64,000 nt of DNA from Mytilus galloprovincialis (Eukaryota; Mollusca; Bivalvia; Mytilida; Mytilidae), in the NCBI RefSeq assembly GCF_965363235.1, contig NC_134839.1, positions 58,061,560 to 58,125,559 of the forward strand. Reading direction: 5' to 3'. Below are positions 36,068-48,164 of this stretch, piece by piece (position 1 is the first letter of the stretch; each line of letters opens with the position of its first letter). The notes under the pieces were generated by a model, which saw only the letters and a program-made list of their open reading frames with translations, was not told the DNA's origin and made no database searches. Both the position numbers and the translations under genes were made by a program.

Positions 36068-36763
36068 AGATATAATGTTATCGGAATCTTGAACTTATGA
36101 GATGTATGTAGAACGACGTATAGTAAGGAATAATTCATAATTGATACAATTATTTTGCTTGATAATCTTGCCGGTAATAGCATAATTATTTTACCGAGAT
36201 TAGCACAATTCAAACTTAGCAGATGTATTCTATTTGTCTATCTCGGAGATCCTGAATTTTAATTGCAGGATAGTAGTACAACAAAGGAGTTATGTTAATA
36301 GCTACATGTATATTTAAGGAGGATTCCATTATACTGGACTTCTGATATTAGCGATCAACAATTGACTATTATTATTTTTTTTTAAGTCACCACCAACTTA
36401 AAATGTGTTCAATTTGCCTGTCCGTCCATCACACTTAAGTTTTAGTTTAGAAATGATTTGACCAAATGATTCTATTATTGGTTTGTTAATATTATGTTAC
36501 AGGTCAATTTTGTGATTTATGCTGGAATAACATCTTAGACGGGTGTGTGCCATAAGAAATTAAGAATTTTCTTACAATTGTTAGGGCCATATCTATCTTG
36601 CCTGGCCATAAGCCAGGTTGACCCAGTTATTGTAAACCCATGAAGTTCATCATCTGCTAACTTCCAAAAATTGATAATCAGATGATGAACTCGGAACAAA
36701 GTCCGACCAAATGCGATTATCTTTTTAAGTATCTACTTGTATGTAACATTTTAAAAAATCAAC

Positions 36764-37698
36764 ATACCCCCTACACCCTCCCCCCCTACAACCCCAATGT
36801 TACATTATATATTACATTTATTGAACAATCTGAAGGAAAAAAAAACCCAAACAAGACTTTGAGTGAAGCAAAGAATGAAGCCATATTCCAATTTGAAAAT
36901 AAACACCCTCTACTTATGTATTTTTTTACATAAATTTCTATTTTTGCAGTTTTTAAGTGGATGTTGCTATGGATAATATGTGTTTCCGTGGTAACAATTG
37001 AAGTCAACAACACTTGACGATAGTAATTTAAAGTTTGAGTTGGCTTTTATGTATTTTTTTATTGGTTATAAAACAATTCAGGACATTTAAGCTCTAAAAC
37101 TGCAATATTCTGCAAATAAAAACTCTGTTTCCAAGGAAAAAATCGGTTGCTATGGTGATAAAACTAAAAAAAATCCCACGCATTTTTCTATTTAATTTGG
37201 TAAAGTAGTATCCAAACTTCATTACTACAGTGCTCACTATTCTGTACACATTTGCACTTTTTTTAAAAACACCTGAGAAAATTTGATAATTTCGAAAAAA
37301 TCCAAATTCAGAAATGTTGAAAATATGCATTTTTTCGCAAAATTTTTCAAAAAATATACAAACTTGGTTGACATGCAATCTTTACTAAAATGAAGCTTAA
37401 ACCAAGTTGTATAAATGTTACATATGAACATTAATGATAAATGCATGATTCTATTCATAATCAGGCTCTAAAATGTGGTGATTTAGCTGATTTTTTAATG
37501 ATTTTACAATGCTTAACAACCCCAAAATAGTGTGTCTGTTACCATGGCAACCACTCATATTTTCACCCTCAAAATTATTTTTTGAGCTTTATTCATTTAT
37601 TGCTTCTACTAGGCTAATTATAGATAAAATCTGGAACCCCCCATATATCACATGTATATGGCACTCTGCCTGGTTCTTATAAAGAGCTGTACTTAAGT
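36764..37698 (-). repeat. Right arm of a large inverted repeat
   Basis: The inverse copy of 32461-33367, carrying GTTGCTATGGATAA (36963), GTTTCCGTGGTAAC (36982), GTTGCTATGGTGAT (37146) and the fully palindromic RFX-type site GTTACCATGGCAAC (37538-37551). Confidence 0.8.
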
Positions 37699-40176
37699 TT
37701 AGATTTTTTCAAATTGATGGACCTCGAGCATCACTTATGAAATGCGCATCTGGTTAAGAACTTTAAAAAGTGTATGAAGAATGATCAAATACTGTCTTAA
37801 TCTATCATCTTATACTTTACACAACACCCTGTACCTGTAAAAATTCTGTTTCCGTAAAATTAAATTTCCCTTTGCTTTGAAATTATATACCGGCAAAAAA
37901 CAAAAAAAACTCATTGGACAAAGCAAAATTGATGTCTTTTTGAAATCGAAAATCAGATATCTAACTTTTCAATTCGAAATTCGAAATTGTCGATCTGAAG
38001 AAGTATTATGATTGACAGATGTTAAGTATTTAGTTGATACGCCAATTTTGCATGTGAGAAGGCAGCGATCCAACTTAAGGATTCAACATTTGATATTTTT
38101 GTTCCTTTCGGTAGGACTTTGCCGTAAACTACAAAATGCCAGTGTATACCTTATAAAATGAAACCCAAACCCTGTCCAAGCCTCTACAGCTCTTGTCTCA
38201 CTGAATGTTTCATCACTGTACACCATGATAAACGATATATACTTGGACCTTGTTCTCATTAATATCCTTACAGTTTGCCATTTTAAAATGATCATATGAG
38301 TGACAAGAAGTTAAGTTTAATGCAGAAAATTTCCTTAAGCTAAAAAACGGTTAGTTTTCTCGTTTGAATTGTTTTTCATTGTCATATCGGGACCTTTTAT
38401 AGCTGACTATGCGGTATGAGCTTTGCTCATTGTTGAAGGCCGTACGGTGGCCTATAGTTGTTAATGTCTGTGTCATTTTGGTCTCTGGTGGACAGTTGTC
38501 TCATTGGCAATCATACCACATCTTCTTTTTTATATGAGAGTTAAAACGATTAAATCGCAAAATATGTTCAATGAAATTCGACAACACGTTATCAAAGACT
38601 CCGATTCATTGTCTATTATTCTGCCTTTTCCATCATTTGATGTCATTGACACAATCATACTGTCAATATCGTCATGGCGTATGTATTTTTATATTTCCTT
38701 GTTAGACATTCCAACTTATATATTCAATATGCATTTTTGCAGTTACAAATATTTAGATTTAGATTTTAACCATGGCGTGATCAGGTTTTCTTCGTCTTAT
38801 GAGATGGAATATCAATTTGATATTTTCCGCCTCTCTTTTAACATCAACTAATGATTTATAATCCAAAATGTCAATATCCAATGCATAACAACATAATTAA
38901 TATTGCTAGAATTATCATCATAGTATTTATATCATAGTCTTCAATGTTAAGGTTAATAAAATATAGTCTCAAGTCTTCAATGTTAAGATTAATAAAATAT
39001 AGTCTCAAGTCTTCAAATACACAGAACATACCACTATTTCCTACATTTATCTCTTTTAAGAAACCTTTTGTGGATTTATATCGGTATTATATCAATGTTT
39101 AGTAATCTCTGTGGAATTTCAAGTTGAAAAAGTGGTTCCTTCATAAAAGGCCTAATCCTTGGTTTTTATATATTTGTATTCTGTGGATGCAATATTAAAG
39201 AAAATAAAACAGAAATTTAATCCTTAATTAAATACACCTAGTCAACTAAATTATGCAAGTAAAAGGTAAATGAAAGCATACAAAAGATATTAAAGGGACA
39301 ATATCTTAAATTTGATAGTTTAAACAATGAGCTAAGCAAATTTCAAGATTGCGTCGAATCATTATTTACCAAAATGATACTAGGAGGTAATAGACAAACA
39401 CAATCAGGCACATGTCTTATATCTTATATTTGATGAAATCTGACGAAGCGAGTTCGATTGAATTCTGATTATTTTGATCTTTATCTTCTCTTTTGTGATC
39501 AATTAACAACAGGGGGTAGCATCAGTAAGAGGGTATTTTGTGGGGTTTACTAGAACGCAAGATAAACGTAGTTAATTAAATGTCAACTCAATTGGTTTTA
39601 TTTTATAAATTCTTCTTATTGAGTATCTATTTATTATGATTTAATATTATTTAAATGCATTTGTGTATTTTAATAAAACAAACTTAACAGAGAGTTTTAC
39701 TTAATACTAATATAAATAAACTAACAGGACCCATTACTTAAATAGCTTTTGATACAATGTCATCTGGAATATAATAATTCAGCATTATCTTATTATCTAT
39801 GGTTAAAGGTCTCTTATTCAAAAGACAAATATTTTTTATCGGTCTTGGATCTTATTTAAATTTAACAGAAACAATATTTTCTATAATTGTTGATCCTATA
39901 CTAAATATTATTGTTTGGTGGTGTTGCGACCGACGCATAAATTACAATTCCGGACTGGATTATCGAGATTAATCTTCCAAAATCAGATCAACTATTATCA
40001 AGCATAAAACAGGAGTTATCTATAATTTTGTACTTGATGCGTAAATTTACCTTTGTTTAAAGATTGAGGTATAAATTGAGCGGGGAATCGATTGTTAGGC
40101 ACTTTACAATTCTCAGTTTGGTCACCACAGTAGGTTCCGTTTAAGTTTGTTGTCCGAAACGTGTAAAAGGAAAGCG
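37699..40176. other. Intergenic region with repeats
   Basis: Contains a family-1 fragment near 37715-37770, a family-2 repeat at 38350-38530, and a two-copy 38 bp tandem repeat (TCTTCAATGTTAAGATTAAT) at about 38937-39015. The rest is AT-rich with no supported gene. Confidence 0.55.
38350..38530 (+). repeat. Family-2 interspersed repeat
   Basis: TTTTATAGCTGACTATGCGG, CATTGTTGAAGGCCGTACGG and TCATTGGCAATCATACCACA mark this copy. The related start CTGTCCTTAGTCAGGAGCC lies at 44499. Confidence 0.7.
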
Positions 40177-40722
40177 ATGGGAGACAATTTTCACGTTACA
40201 CATAGATATGTCTTAGACAATGATGTACGATATATGTATAGTGGAAGTCCTTTAAGCATGATGTACAGAAATCCAGACTATCCGAACTTCGATATGCTAA
40301 GGTTAAAAAGGGAAAATACATCATTTAGGAGAAACATCCTTCAAAATCAAATGAATGGAACTTTCCTAGTACCAAGGAATCCAGCGCTACGATCATTCTC
40401 CCGTCATGACGTTAGTGGCATGGTCAACAGACTTCAACGAACGACCATTGCCAGGGTCGGAGTTTCGGATGAAAACTTAGACAAATTAAGATGTAGGGAT
40501 GACGTTATGGAACCTGATAAATCTGGATACGCTTCTTACAGAAAACTACCTAAAGCACAGGTGGACAGAATCGTGGAAAGATTACTCAAGAGTAGAACAA
40601 TTATGAGCTCAATGAAGGAATACAAAGCACCATTACCTCTGATGACTGGCCTCTCTACGAGTTATACAAAATTAGCAAATTCTAAAGCTTTGCATGGAGT
40701 AGTACCAGTCGTTAGAGTATGA
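40177..40722 (+). CDS. Unrecognised basic protein, 181 aa
   Basis: I do not recognise the family. The first ATG at 40177 opens a frame of 181 codons ending in TGA, free of repeats and low complexity and with gene-like codon use, unlike the surrounding DNA. Upstream in-frame codons exist but none is ATG. The protein is rich in Arg and Lys, with Tyr-rich segments near the N-terminus (HRYVLDNDVRYMYSG). A likely amphipathic helix LPKAQVDRIVERLLKSR lies at about 127-143, and the tail is hydrophobic (VVPVVRV). There is no signal peptide or membrane span. Short Arg/Tyr-rich proteins of this size often belong to ciliary or sperm microtubule-associated families, but that is a guess. A possible 5' acceptor (TCACCACAG) at about 40130 and a donor-like GTAAGC at 40750 suggest spliced untranslated regions. 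Confidence 0.6.
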   Translation: MGDNFHVTHRYVLDNDVRYMYSGSPLSMMYRNPDYPNFDMLRLKRENTSFRRNILQNQMNGTFLVPRNPALRSFSRHDVSGMVNRLQRTTIARVGVSDENLDKLRCRDDVMEPDKSGYASYRKLPKAQVDRIVERLLKSRTIMSSMKEYKAPLPLMTGLSTSYTKLANSKALHGVVPVVRV

Positions 40723-40889
40723 TAGAAACAAATGAATTTGTAACAACGGTAAGCAAACATGATTCTATTTATAGTATTTCTTTGTAGGAAATGATCATAA
40801 AAACATAAATGCCATTCCTTGACAATATTTTGAGCATGATCTGCTTACCCTACTGGAGCACATGAGATCACCCCCAGTTTTTTTTTTTT

Positions 40890-41045
40890 TTTTTGTGGGG
40901 TTCGTGTTGCTAAGTCTTTAGTTTTTTATGTTGTGTCTTCTGTACAATTATTTGTCTGTTTGTCTTTTTATTTTCAGCCATGGCGTTGTCAGTTTATTTT
41001 CTATCTATGAGTTTGACTGTTCCTCTGGTATCTTTCGTCCCTCTT
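40890..41045 (+). repeat. Family-3 interspersed repeat
   Basis: GGGGTTCGTGTTGCTAAGTC, CAGCCATGGCGTTGTCAGTT and GACTGTTCCTCTGGTATCTT mark the family. The Met-initiated frame at 40980 lies in this repeat and is not taken as a gene. Confidence 0.7.
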
Positions 41046-42329
41046 TTGAAACATCTTTATCAAAACAAGTATCAAAATTATATCAAGCGATTATCAAAAT
41101 GTTTTAGATATAAAAAGTTGTGCAAATATAAAAAATGCAATCGATGCATAATTATGAAATGTAAATATATCAGTGATTTAAATTTTTTTTTATCAATACA
41201 TAGTATGCTTATACGTGTTGAAGTAGTGCTCAATTGTGTGTCTATGGAAGTGAAAAGACCATAATGAAAAATACAAAATGCATCATTGTATACAAAAAAT
41301 ATTTTAAGTGTATTATAAATATTTTTTTTTTTTTATTAATCAAAATCAAACGTTGATTAGAAGTTCTGTGTATTTGTGTTAAAACAGAGACATTACAGAT
41401 TAAATGATAACATGGAAACAATAAATTTAAACTACCGAGTAGTTTAAAGGGTGTCAGGTCAGACTAACATTTTTTCTAATATATTAACACGCTAATTCAA
41501 ATACCACAACAATTAATCCGGGTTGTTCTTTTATTATAGGATTTTTACACACGGAACCTCCCAAGAGCTGTGACGACCAACCGTTGAAGTACTTTACCAA
41601 TGCTGAGATACTATTTCATTCAAACATTGGGACTTGGCCATCAAATGGACATATCTTATATTCTGACATTTTTTGTATGCCAAATATCACTTTGCTTTTA
41701 AGTTATACTTTGGCTTTATTAGCAGATCATGCATAGTCAGAAAGAAATCTGGTTTTGTTTTTTTTTCATATTGGGAGACAAAGGAATGATATTGTTCAAG
41801 TATTTTTTAAATCAAAATTTTTGTTTTCTTCGTTTGTTGATGGTCACCTTTCGAATAGCGCTTAACAATTGTTCTTCTTTTTTTCCCTTCACTGTATTTC
41901 ATCCTGTTTTGTTTACTATGTTTACTGTGTTTTGTTTTATTTTGTTACAAAAGTTACATGCAATAAAAACGATAGCTTATTTAGTATATACGTTTTCTGT
42001 TTTTTCCCCCTTTTTTGATGGCATCACTATTTACTAATTCTTATTTTTACAATTGGCATATGAGTTTTTAGAACTGCATTCAGACGCAATACGATGTACC
42101 ATAAGCACACGAATTTCTAACCCGTTCCATAACCCTTAGGCTGCTGATGCTTTATGCTATTTTAACGACAATTGTTTTAGTAAAAGATATGGATATATAA
42201 CATTCTCTCATTTTGTTATCAACATTTAAATAACGATAAACATATCCTGTCTTTATAGTGTGTACCTATCCAGATGTTTGACTAAATATTTTTCAAAGTT
42301 CTTATTTAAGTTAATCATAAAAACATCAT

Positions 42330-42800
42330 GGTAACTTCCTGTATCTCTTTGAGGGTATCATCTACCCAGTAGTCAGCACTTCTGGAATAGATAATATTAG
42401 TTGTATTTGCAAAACTTTCAGGGATTTTTGGTCCTCAATGATCTTCACCTTCGTACTATATTTGGCCTTTTTAACATTTCTTTATTCGAGCGTCACTCAT
42501 TAGTCTTTTGTAGATGAAACGCACGTCTGGCGCAAATACGAAATTTCAATTCTGGTAACAATGATAAATTTATTTACAACCACTGGGTAGATGCAACTGC
42601 TGAGGGAGTCTTTATTCCCCGAGAGTATCACCAGCCTAGTAGTAATCATTTCTGTGTAGACATGAATTATCATTGATATGGTCATAATTATAAATTAACT
42701 GTTTACAAAACTATATCTTTTTGAAATACTAAGGTTTGTCTACCTCAGAAATAGATTACTTTATTTGTATTTGGCAAAACTTACAGGAACTTTTGATCCT
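42330..42800 (+). repeat. Family-1 interspersed repeat, about 1.3 units
   Basis: Two partial units in tandem. The word AGTATCACCAGCCTAGTAGT and its partner GGGTATCATCTACCCAGTAG occur about 270 bp apart, with GATGAAACGCACGTCTGGCG between them. Confidence 0.65.
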
Positions 42801-43554
42801 CGATGATCTTCCCTTCTTTCAATTTCAAACCTCATACGATATTCAAGAACTTGCTACTCGGACTTTTTAATACGTCATCTGTTTCTGGAGAAAAATATAG
42901 AGACTAGGTTTGGTCAAATGACTCTTGACATAACAGGGTAATTATGCATCCCAGTATTGTGTTTTTCACTTTGGGTGTTCCAGTTGCAATTGATTCCAGG
43001 GTTGCGATTCGGACTTTATTTGGATAGTGTTTGCAATATAAAGTACGTACTATCGACCTCAAAAAACATTTTTATCGTTGTCTTAGTGTCAACTACTCAC
43101 ACTATTTTTTTGTTGGCGTCTTTAGTCCAGTTTTACTAATTTAACAGATTATAAACAACTGTCATACAATTGGGAGTAACCGCTTGTATTAAAGGCAATT
43201 CTTCGAAAATCCAAGTCAGGCATATGCCACTTGTTTGCCACTCGTTCAGTTGGTCGATATCGTTTGTCAGTTTGTATGGACTTCTCCTTTTTAAATTTGC
43301 CTCAGAGTTTGGTATTTCTATTTTTTAAATAAAACTGAAAAAACTGTTTGTATAAAGCAATACTGTTGATTTCTGGTCAACTTATGACATGATCAAAAGA
43401 GACCGAACATGACATTAAAGATCTGAAACGGTATTCATTTTGTCCAAAAAAAAATTTTTGAAAGATATTAACCTTGCGGTTTATCATTTGTGTCTTGTGA
43501 TAGGATCGTGATAGAATGATAGTTGGAGGTGACGGTTTGTAAAGAGATCATCTA

Positions 43555-43990
43555 GGTATCCAAATAGGAGATGTGGTATGATTGCCAGTAAAAAAATATC
43601 CATCGGAGACAAAAGGATAGGGTTAGTAACAACCAAGTATAGGGCTATAAATAGATAAGTTGTCTTGATGTGACAAAATGTGTATACAACCATAGATATA
43701 TTTTTTTAAAGTTTCTGTATTTATGTTAGTTGTGTTTGTAAGTTTATCGATATAATGTGTAAAGCGATTTCCAACTGATTTTGTGTTTGTGCTGTTAATA
43801 GATATAAGAAGATGTATTTATGAGTGCTAATTAGACAACTCTCCATCCAAGTCACAATTTGTAAGAGTAAACCATTATAGGTTAAAGTATGGTCTTCAAC
43901 ACGGAGCGTGGGCTCACACCGAACAGCAATTTATAAAGAGCCCCAAAAAATACTAGTGTAAAACCATTCAAACGGGAAAACCAACAGTCT
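43555..43990 (-). repeat. Family-2 interspersed repeat, inverted
   Basis: AGATGTGGTATGATTGCCAG, CAACTCTCCATCCAAGTCAC, GGTCTTCAACACGGAGCGTG and GTGTAAAACCATTCAAACGG are reverse complements of the family-2 hallmarks. Confidence 0.65.
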
Positions 43991-44729
43991 ATTCTAAGAA
44001 AGTCGGAGGAAACGAGAAACACTTATGAACCACATCAACAAACGACAACAACTGAACATCAGATTCCTGACTTGGGACAGTTACAAATAAATGCAGTGGG
44101 TTGAAACATTTTAATAGGAACCAACTTTCACACTTATCTGAAACAATAGTGTAACAGCACAACATATAAAGACACGTTATAGAATATCAATTGAAATGGC
44201 TTAACTCGATCAAAAGATATATTAACACTAGTGAAGATACACTGAACGAGAACGAATAAATTTGATCTATGATACAATGTAAATATAAAATCAATAATAA
44301 GGGGTAAATAAATAAAGGCAACATTAGTATACCGCTATTAGATGTTAAACTAATTTAAAAAAATAACCCTGAACTAAAGCCGGCTTATACAATAATATAC
44401 ACATGTAAATGGAAATAATTTTGTGTTGAGATGTTACACCACCTTCCTAGGTTATAGGGAGGGTTAGATGTTTACCCCGTCACATTCTGTATATGACTGT
44501 CCTTAGTCAGGAGCCACTTATCTAGTGGTTGTCGTTTGTTGTTGTATATTATAATTTTTTTCGGTGATTGTATTTTTTTTCATAAATCAGGTAGTTAGTT
44601 TTTCTCGTTTTAAATTGCTGTATATTTATTGTTAACAAATCATTTATGATGTACAGTAAAATTTGTCTGAATCGAACCTCGTCGGGACTTAGAACTTGGT
44701 TCGGCTGGGGCATATGTTTGGTTTAATCC

Positions 44730-44884
44730 AGAGGCGTATTTAGGGGGGCAAGGGTCCCGGGTCCTCCCTTTTTGGGGAAAAAATTGATTGCTTATATAGG
44801 GAATCACTGAAGCGTGACTTGAGCGGGCCCCGTCTTAGGCAGTCAGTGGGCCCCCACGTATGAAAATTTCTGGATCCGCCTCTG
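44730..44884. mobile_element. 155 bp MITE, CAGAGGCGNAT type, 5 bp TSD
   Basis: The ends are CAGAGGCGTAT and GGATCCGCCTCTG. It is flanked by TAATC on both sides (44725-44729 and 44885-44889). A related copy lies at 54289-54440. Confidence 0.8.
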
Positions 44885-45795
44885 TAATCAGGTGCACAAC
44901 GCATTAAGTTTGATATGACTGCACTGGATTATATGTTTAGATAAGACAGGTATTCTATTTATGCAAGGTGCCATTGTATGTGTATTATTGAATCGTTTTA
45001 TATTCATCATTGTTATAATGAATATAAATTTGATCATTTGATCTTTGCAATTGGATTATTTCCTAGTTAATACATTATGAAAGATGCTTCTTTCTATTCA
45101 TGTCAGACGCCTAGGTGTGGCAAAAAAAACAACATTTTTAAAAAGTAAAATAAAAATTCAACATAATCATTTCCTTATCAAATAGCAAAATCACAAGCTG
45201 AAATACATCAAACGAATGCAAAAATACCAAACAGTCGTTAACCTGACTTTTGTGCTTTTCAAAGAAGTATTGATGCTCATTAAACCACACAAAAATGCGT
45301 TGTTTTGTCTGATATCTTATTCTAATAAATTATGAAGTTCTCGTTAATTATTTTGCAACTTTTAAAGTCTACAGGAAATATAGAATTTGACACGTGGTTT
45401 TGAAACTTATAAATACTTTGTCGGCCGTATGTTGACTTCTTGCTGTATATTTTGGTTTTATTTGTTGTTAAATTTTTGTCATATTCCTACATACTATATA
45501 TCTCATTATCATTTTTTATGAATTGCCTGTTTATAATACTTTGAAATGTTCGAAATGCTAAGGATATTTCTACCCCAGGCTTAGATTATATAAGAGGTGC
45601 TTAGCAAATCATTTAAGGAATTTTGGGTCCTCGATGCTCTTTTGTAATTATGATATTTGTATCGTTAATGCGTATGTCTGTGTACTTTATTTATTCTACA
45701 AGCTTCAGTATACGGAACCCGTGATTAAGTATTTTAAGCAGTTGATTTAACCCGGTTTTGTTTGACATGTACAATCAACAATTGCAACGTTAAAG

Positions 45796-45801
45796 TTTAT
45801 T
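45796..45801 (-). other. Putative polyadenylation signal, microseminoprotein-like gene A
   Basis: AATAAA on the minus strand, about 80 nt past the stop codon. Confidence 0.4.
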
Positions 45802-45877
45802 GTTGTTTGATTTTATTTTACTGAAAAAAAAACATAAGTTTTCGATTTTATATTTATATCCTTTAACCACCCTTTCC

Positions 45878-45995
45878 TCAATAAGGATATGGACATGGCT
45901 CGTTTTCGTTGTTTTTCATTACTGCCTTTTCCCAACATGGTACATCTTCTACAGCTTTGCAGTCTGGATGCAGATCCCCCAAAGTTATTCCCAAT
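45878..45995 (-). CDS. Gene A exon 3, C-terminus
   Basis: Encodes LGITLGDLHPDCKAVEDVPC then WEKAVMKNNENEPCPYPY and TGA. The last three cysteines are here. Confidence 0.85.
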
Positions 45996-47089
45996 CTGGA
46001 AAGAACAAAATTCAGAGACAATGCATTATTTTCATATGTATATATTCTGCAACCGACCATCTCAACGTTTCTTGCCGTTATATATACCGATTAACAAAAA
46101 TGTTCATAAACATGTATTTTCTCTGTAAAACAAATTAAAAAAAAATCTCGTTTGTGTCAATTGTGCCTGAGGACTCTGAAACTATTTTTTGCTGAATGTT
46201 CATCCGAATGCTCATAACACATCAAATGACTATTGACTATTAAGCAAATCCATTTAAGATAAACTCTTTGGGGTCATACAAATTGTTGTAAAGAACAACC
46301 CAAAAGTAGATAGGTGTTCATTTTTTAACTTTTAAATAAAAAAAAAGAACAATTTTCCCCGCAAATTGAATTAAAGATATATACGTACAGACAACAACTC
46401 AGGAAGCCGCTGTTACAATAACAACTGATACAATTCTCATATGATGTATAAAATGTACCATTTTCTACATGGACTTCATTTTGTGTAATACAGTCTGAAT
46501 GTATAAAAAATAGTACATTACAATTGTTTTTACTTCTAATGATTTGAAGAGTAGTTTATAGTTTTGTAACTAATGTACTTCAATATCCTAGTACCAGACG
46601 TTAAAACCACAAAAAATGAGTAGCTAGCATATTTATAAAGCTGTTATGATTATTTCTATATCTTATGAAAAGGGCATTGCTTTGTATTTTAATGCACCAG
46701 ACAACAAATACCTTTTCAGTGATGATTGAGGCCAAACTTTTAACATAGATTCAACAAACATGCGCTTGAATTTAAGTTTCAACGAATCGAAGAACCTACT
46801 ATCATCTTACATAATCAAAAACGTTTAGCCAAATTTGGTTAAGTACCATGTATATATTTTTTTGTAAACAAAAATGAGAAAAAAAAACATAATACAGCGA
46901 TGCAATTTAAAAACAAAATGTGAAAAAAACCACACAAAAGAACAATATAACAATTGTCAAATATAAATGGATACTTAGCTTACCTTTTATACCTGGACCA
47001 GCATATGACATCCTAAAACAATAACCGTCTGCTATGGTAACAAGACTCAGCATTAAAAATACCGCGTTCAAAATAACGTTGGAAAACAT
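45878..47089 (-). CDS. Beta-microseminoprotein (PSP94)-like secreted protein A, 109 aa, 3 exons
   Basis: Exons 46984-47089, 46389-46494 and 45878-45995 join in frame to 330 nt including TGA. Donors are GTAAGC and GTACGT; acceptors end TTCAG and TCCAG. Seen: a signal peptide (MFSNVILNAVFLMLSLVTIA) and a mature part of ten cysteines, the same number as vertebrate PSP94. The spacing C-x2-C-x-C-x6-CC in exon 2 and C-x13-C in exon 3 equals that of human MSMB, and the overall length is close (114 in human). Members are secreted; mammalian ones are abundant in seminal plasma and bind CRISP-type proteins, and related serum proteins exist in snakes. The role in molluscs is not established. Copy A stops at a TGA where copy B and a third fragment read GGA/GGT, so its tail is a few residues shorter. 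Paralog: 51302-54838. Confidence 0.85.
46389..46494 (-). CDS. Gene A exon 2, six-cysteine segment
   Basis: Encodes DCITQNEVHVENGTFYTSYE and then NCISCYCNSGFLSCC. Six of the ten cysteines lie here. One potential N-glycosylation site, NGT, is absent from gene B. Confidence 0.85.
46984..47089 (-). CDS. Gene A exon 1, signal peptide
   Basis: Codons 1-35 plus one base. The ATG at 47089 begins the leader; two codons of in-frame sequence upstream of it lack an ATG. Differs from gene B exon 1 by two substitutions and one extra codon (Arg26). Confidence 0.85.
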
Positions 47090-47131
47090 CTTGAATCCTA
47101 TCAATTCAAGCCAGGTTTTTTGTTGTCTTAT

Positions 47132-47140
47132 CCTTTTAAC
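47132..47140 (-). promoter_or_regulatory. Altered TATA region of gene A
   Basis: Gene A has GTTAAAAGG where gene B has GTTATAAAAGG in otherwise matching upstream sequence. The 2 bp difference removes the TATAAAA box. Confidence 0.45.
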
Positions 47141-47460
47141 ACTCTTTTCAAACTTTAGTGCTCAATTATTTTTAACATTTTATAACAATGTTATTATATT
47201 ATTATCATTAAATGTCAAACACATTTATGCAATTTATTACATTATTGCCTACACAGATGGTTGAGCAAAGCATCTGAGATTCATCTAAATGACGACTTAT
47301 TGAAATGAAGTAATTTCATGCACAACAGTGTAAATTTCAGTGAAAATCTGTTAATAGGTCATTTCAGTTGCCAAAAGACGGGTTGGGCTTACTTTAGAAG
47401 CATCTTGGAAAATTTTAGTTTCATGATATAAATGTTTATTTCTTGTAAAAAGTAAATGAT

Positions 47461-48130
47461 ACAACATGGAGGTATAGTAAGGATTATTGGGCCATCTGAC
47501 TTAATAAAAAAAGTAAAATAACAAAAATACCAATTTTCGAGGAAATTCTAAACGGAAAGTCATTAAACAAATGGTAAAATCAAAATCTCAAACACTCAAT
47601 CGAATGGGTAACAACTGTCATATTCTTGAATAGGTAAAAGCATTTTCCTATGTAGAAAATGTTGGATTAACGTGGTTTTATAGCTAGCTTAACCTCTCTC
47701 TTGTATGAAAGTTACATACAATTTCTCAAGTCAATGGTTTCTTGAGGATTTTACCATTTACCTTGAACATTTTGTAACAAATTACTAAAATAACACATTG
47801 AAAAAATAAGGAGAATTAAATAATTAGAAAATGTTCTACATGGCAGGATAAATCAGTCGAAATATAAGGTCCTGCAAACCTCCGTATTTTTAACACGTTC
47901 AAATATCGTGTGTACGGTTGAAAGCCCCACCCTAACCATATAGATTATGATTTTTTTCAGAAAACAAAAGATTTTCCATCCCAGAAATAGATTAATATAG
48001 CTGTGTTTGGAAAATACTTTCAGTTTTAAGTAATCAATGTTCTTCAACTTCGTACTTTATTTTTTACCTTTTATCTGAGTCTGGCGTTCTTAGTTTTAAT
48101 CCTGGTATATATGATGAGTTGATATTCAAC
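47461..48130. repeat. Segmental duplication block upstream of gene A
   Basis: Matches 55030-55510 in the same orientation (for example TAGTAAGGATTATTGGGCCA against TAGTAAGGATCATGGGACCA; AAAATGTTCTACATGGCA against AAAATGTTCTACGTGGCA). It includes a family-6 repeat in inverse and a family-1 end. Confidence 0.7.
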
Positions 48131-48164
48131 CACAGAGATGCCACTGCTGATGGAGGTTTCCTCA

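Larger units (their letters stand above)
40723..45760. other. Intergenic region with many repeats
   Basis: Holds family-3 (40890-41045), family-1 (42330-42800), a family-6-like segment (43195-43330), family-2 inverted (43555-43990), family-4-like (44020-44390), the start of a family-2 copy (44490-44640), a MITE (44730-44884) and a family-1 fragment (45540-45690). No gene was supported. Confidence 0.6.

Noticed and set aside
38504-38851. A 115-codon plus-strand frame
   Set aside because: Its first part is the end of a family-2 repeat and the remainder is AT-rich without domain features.
40980-41264. A 94-codon frame starting MALSVYFLSMSLTVPLVSF
   Set aside because: The apparent signal peptide is encoded by a dispersed family-3 repeat whose other copies are not in genes.
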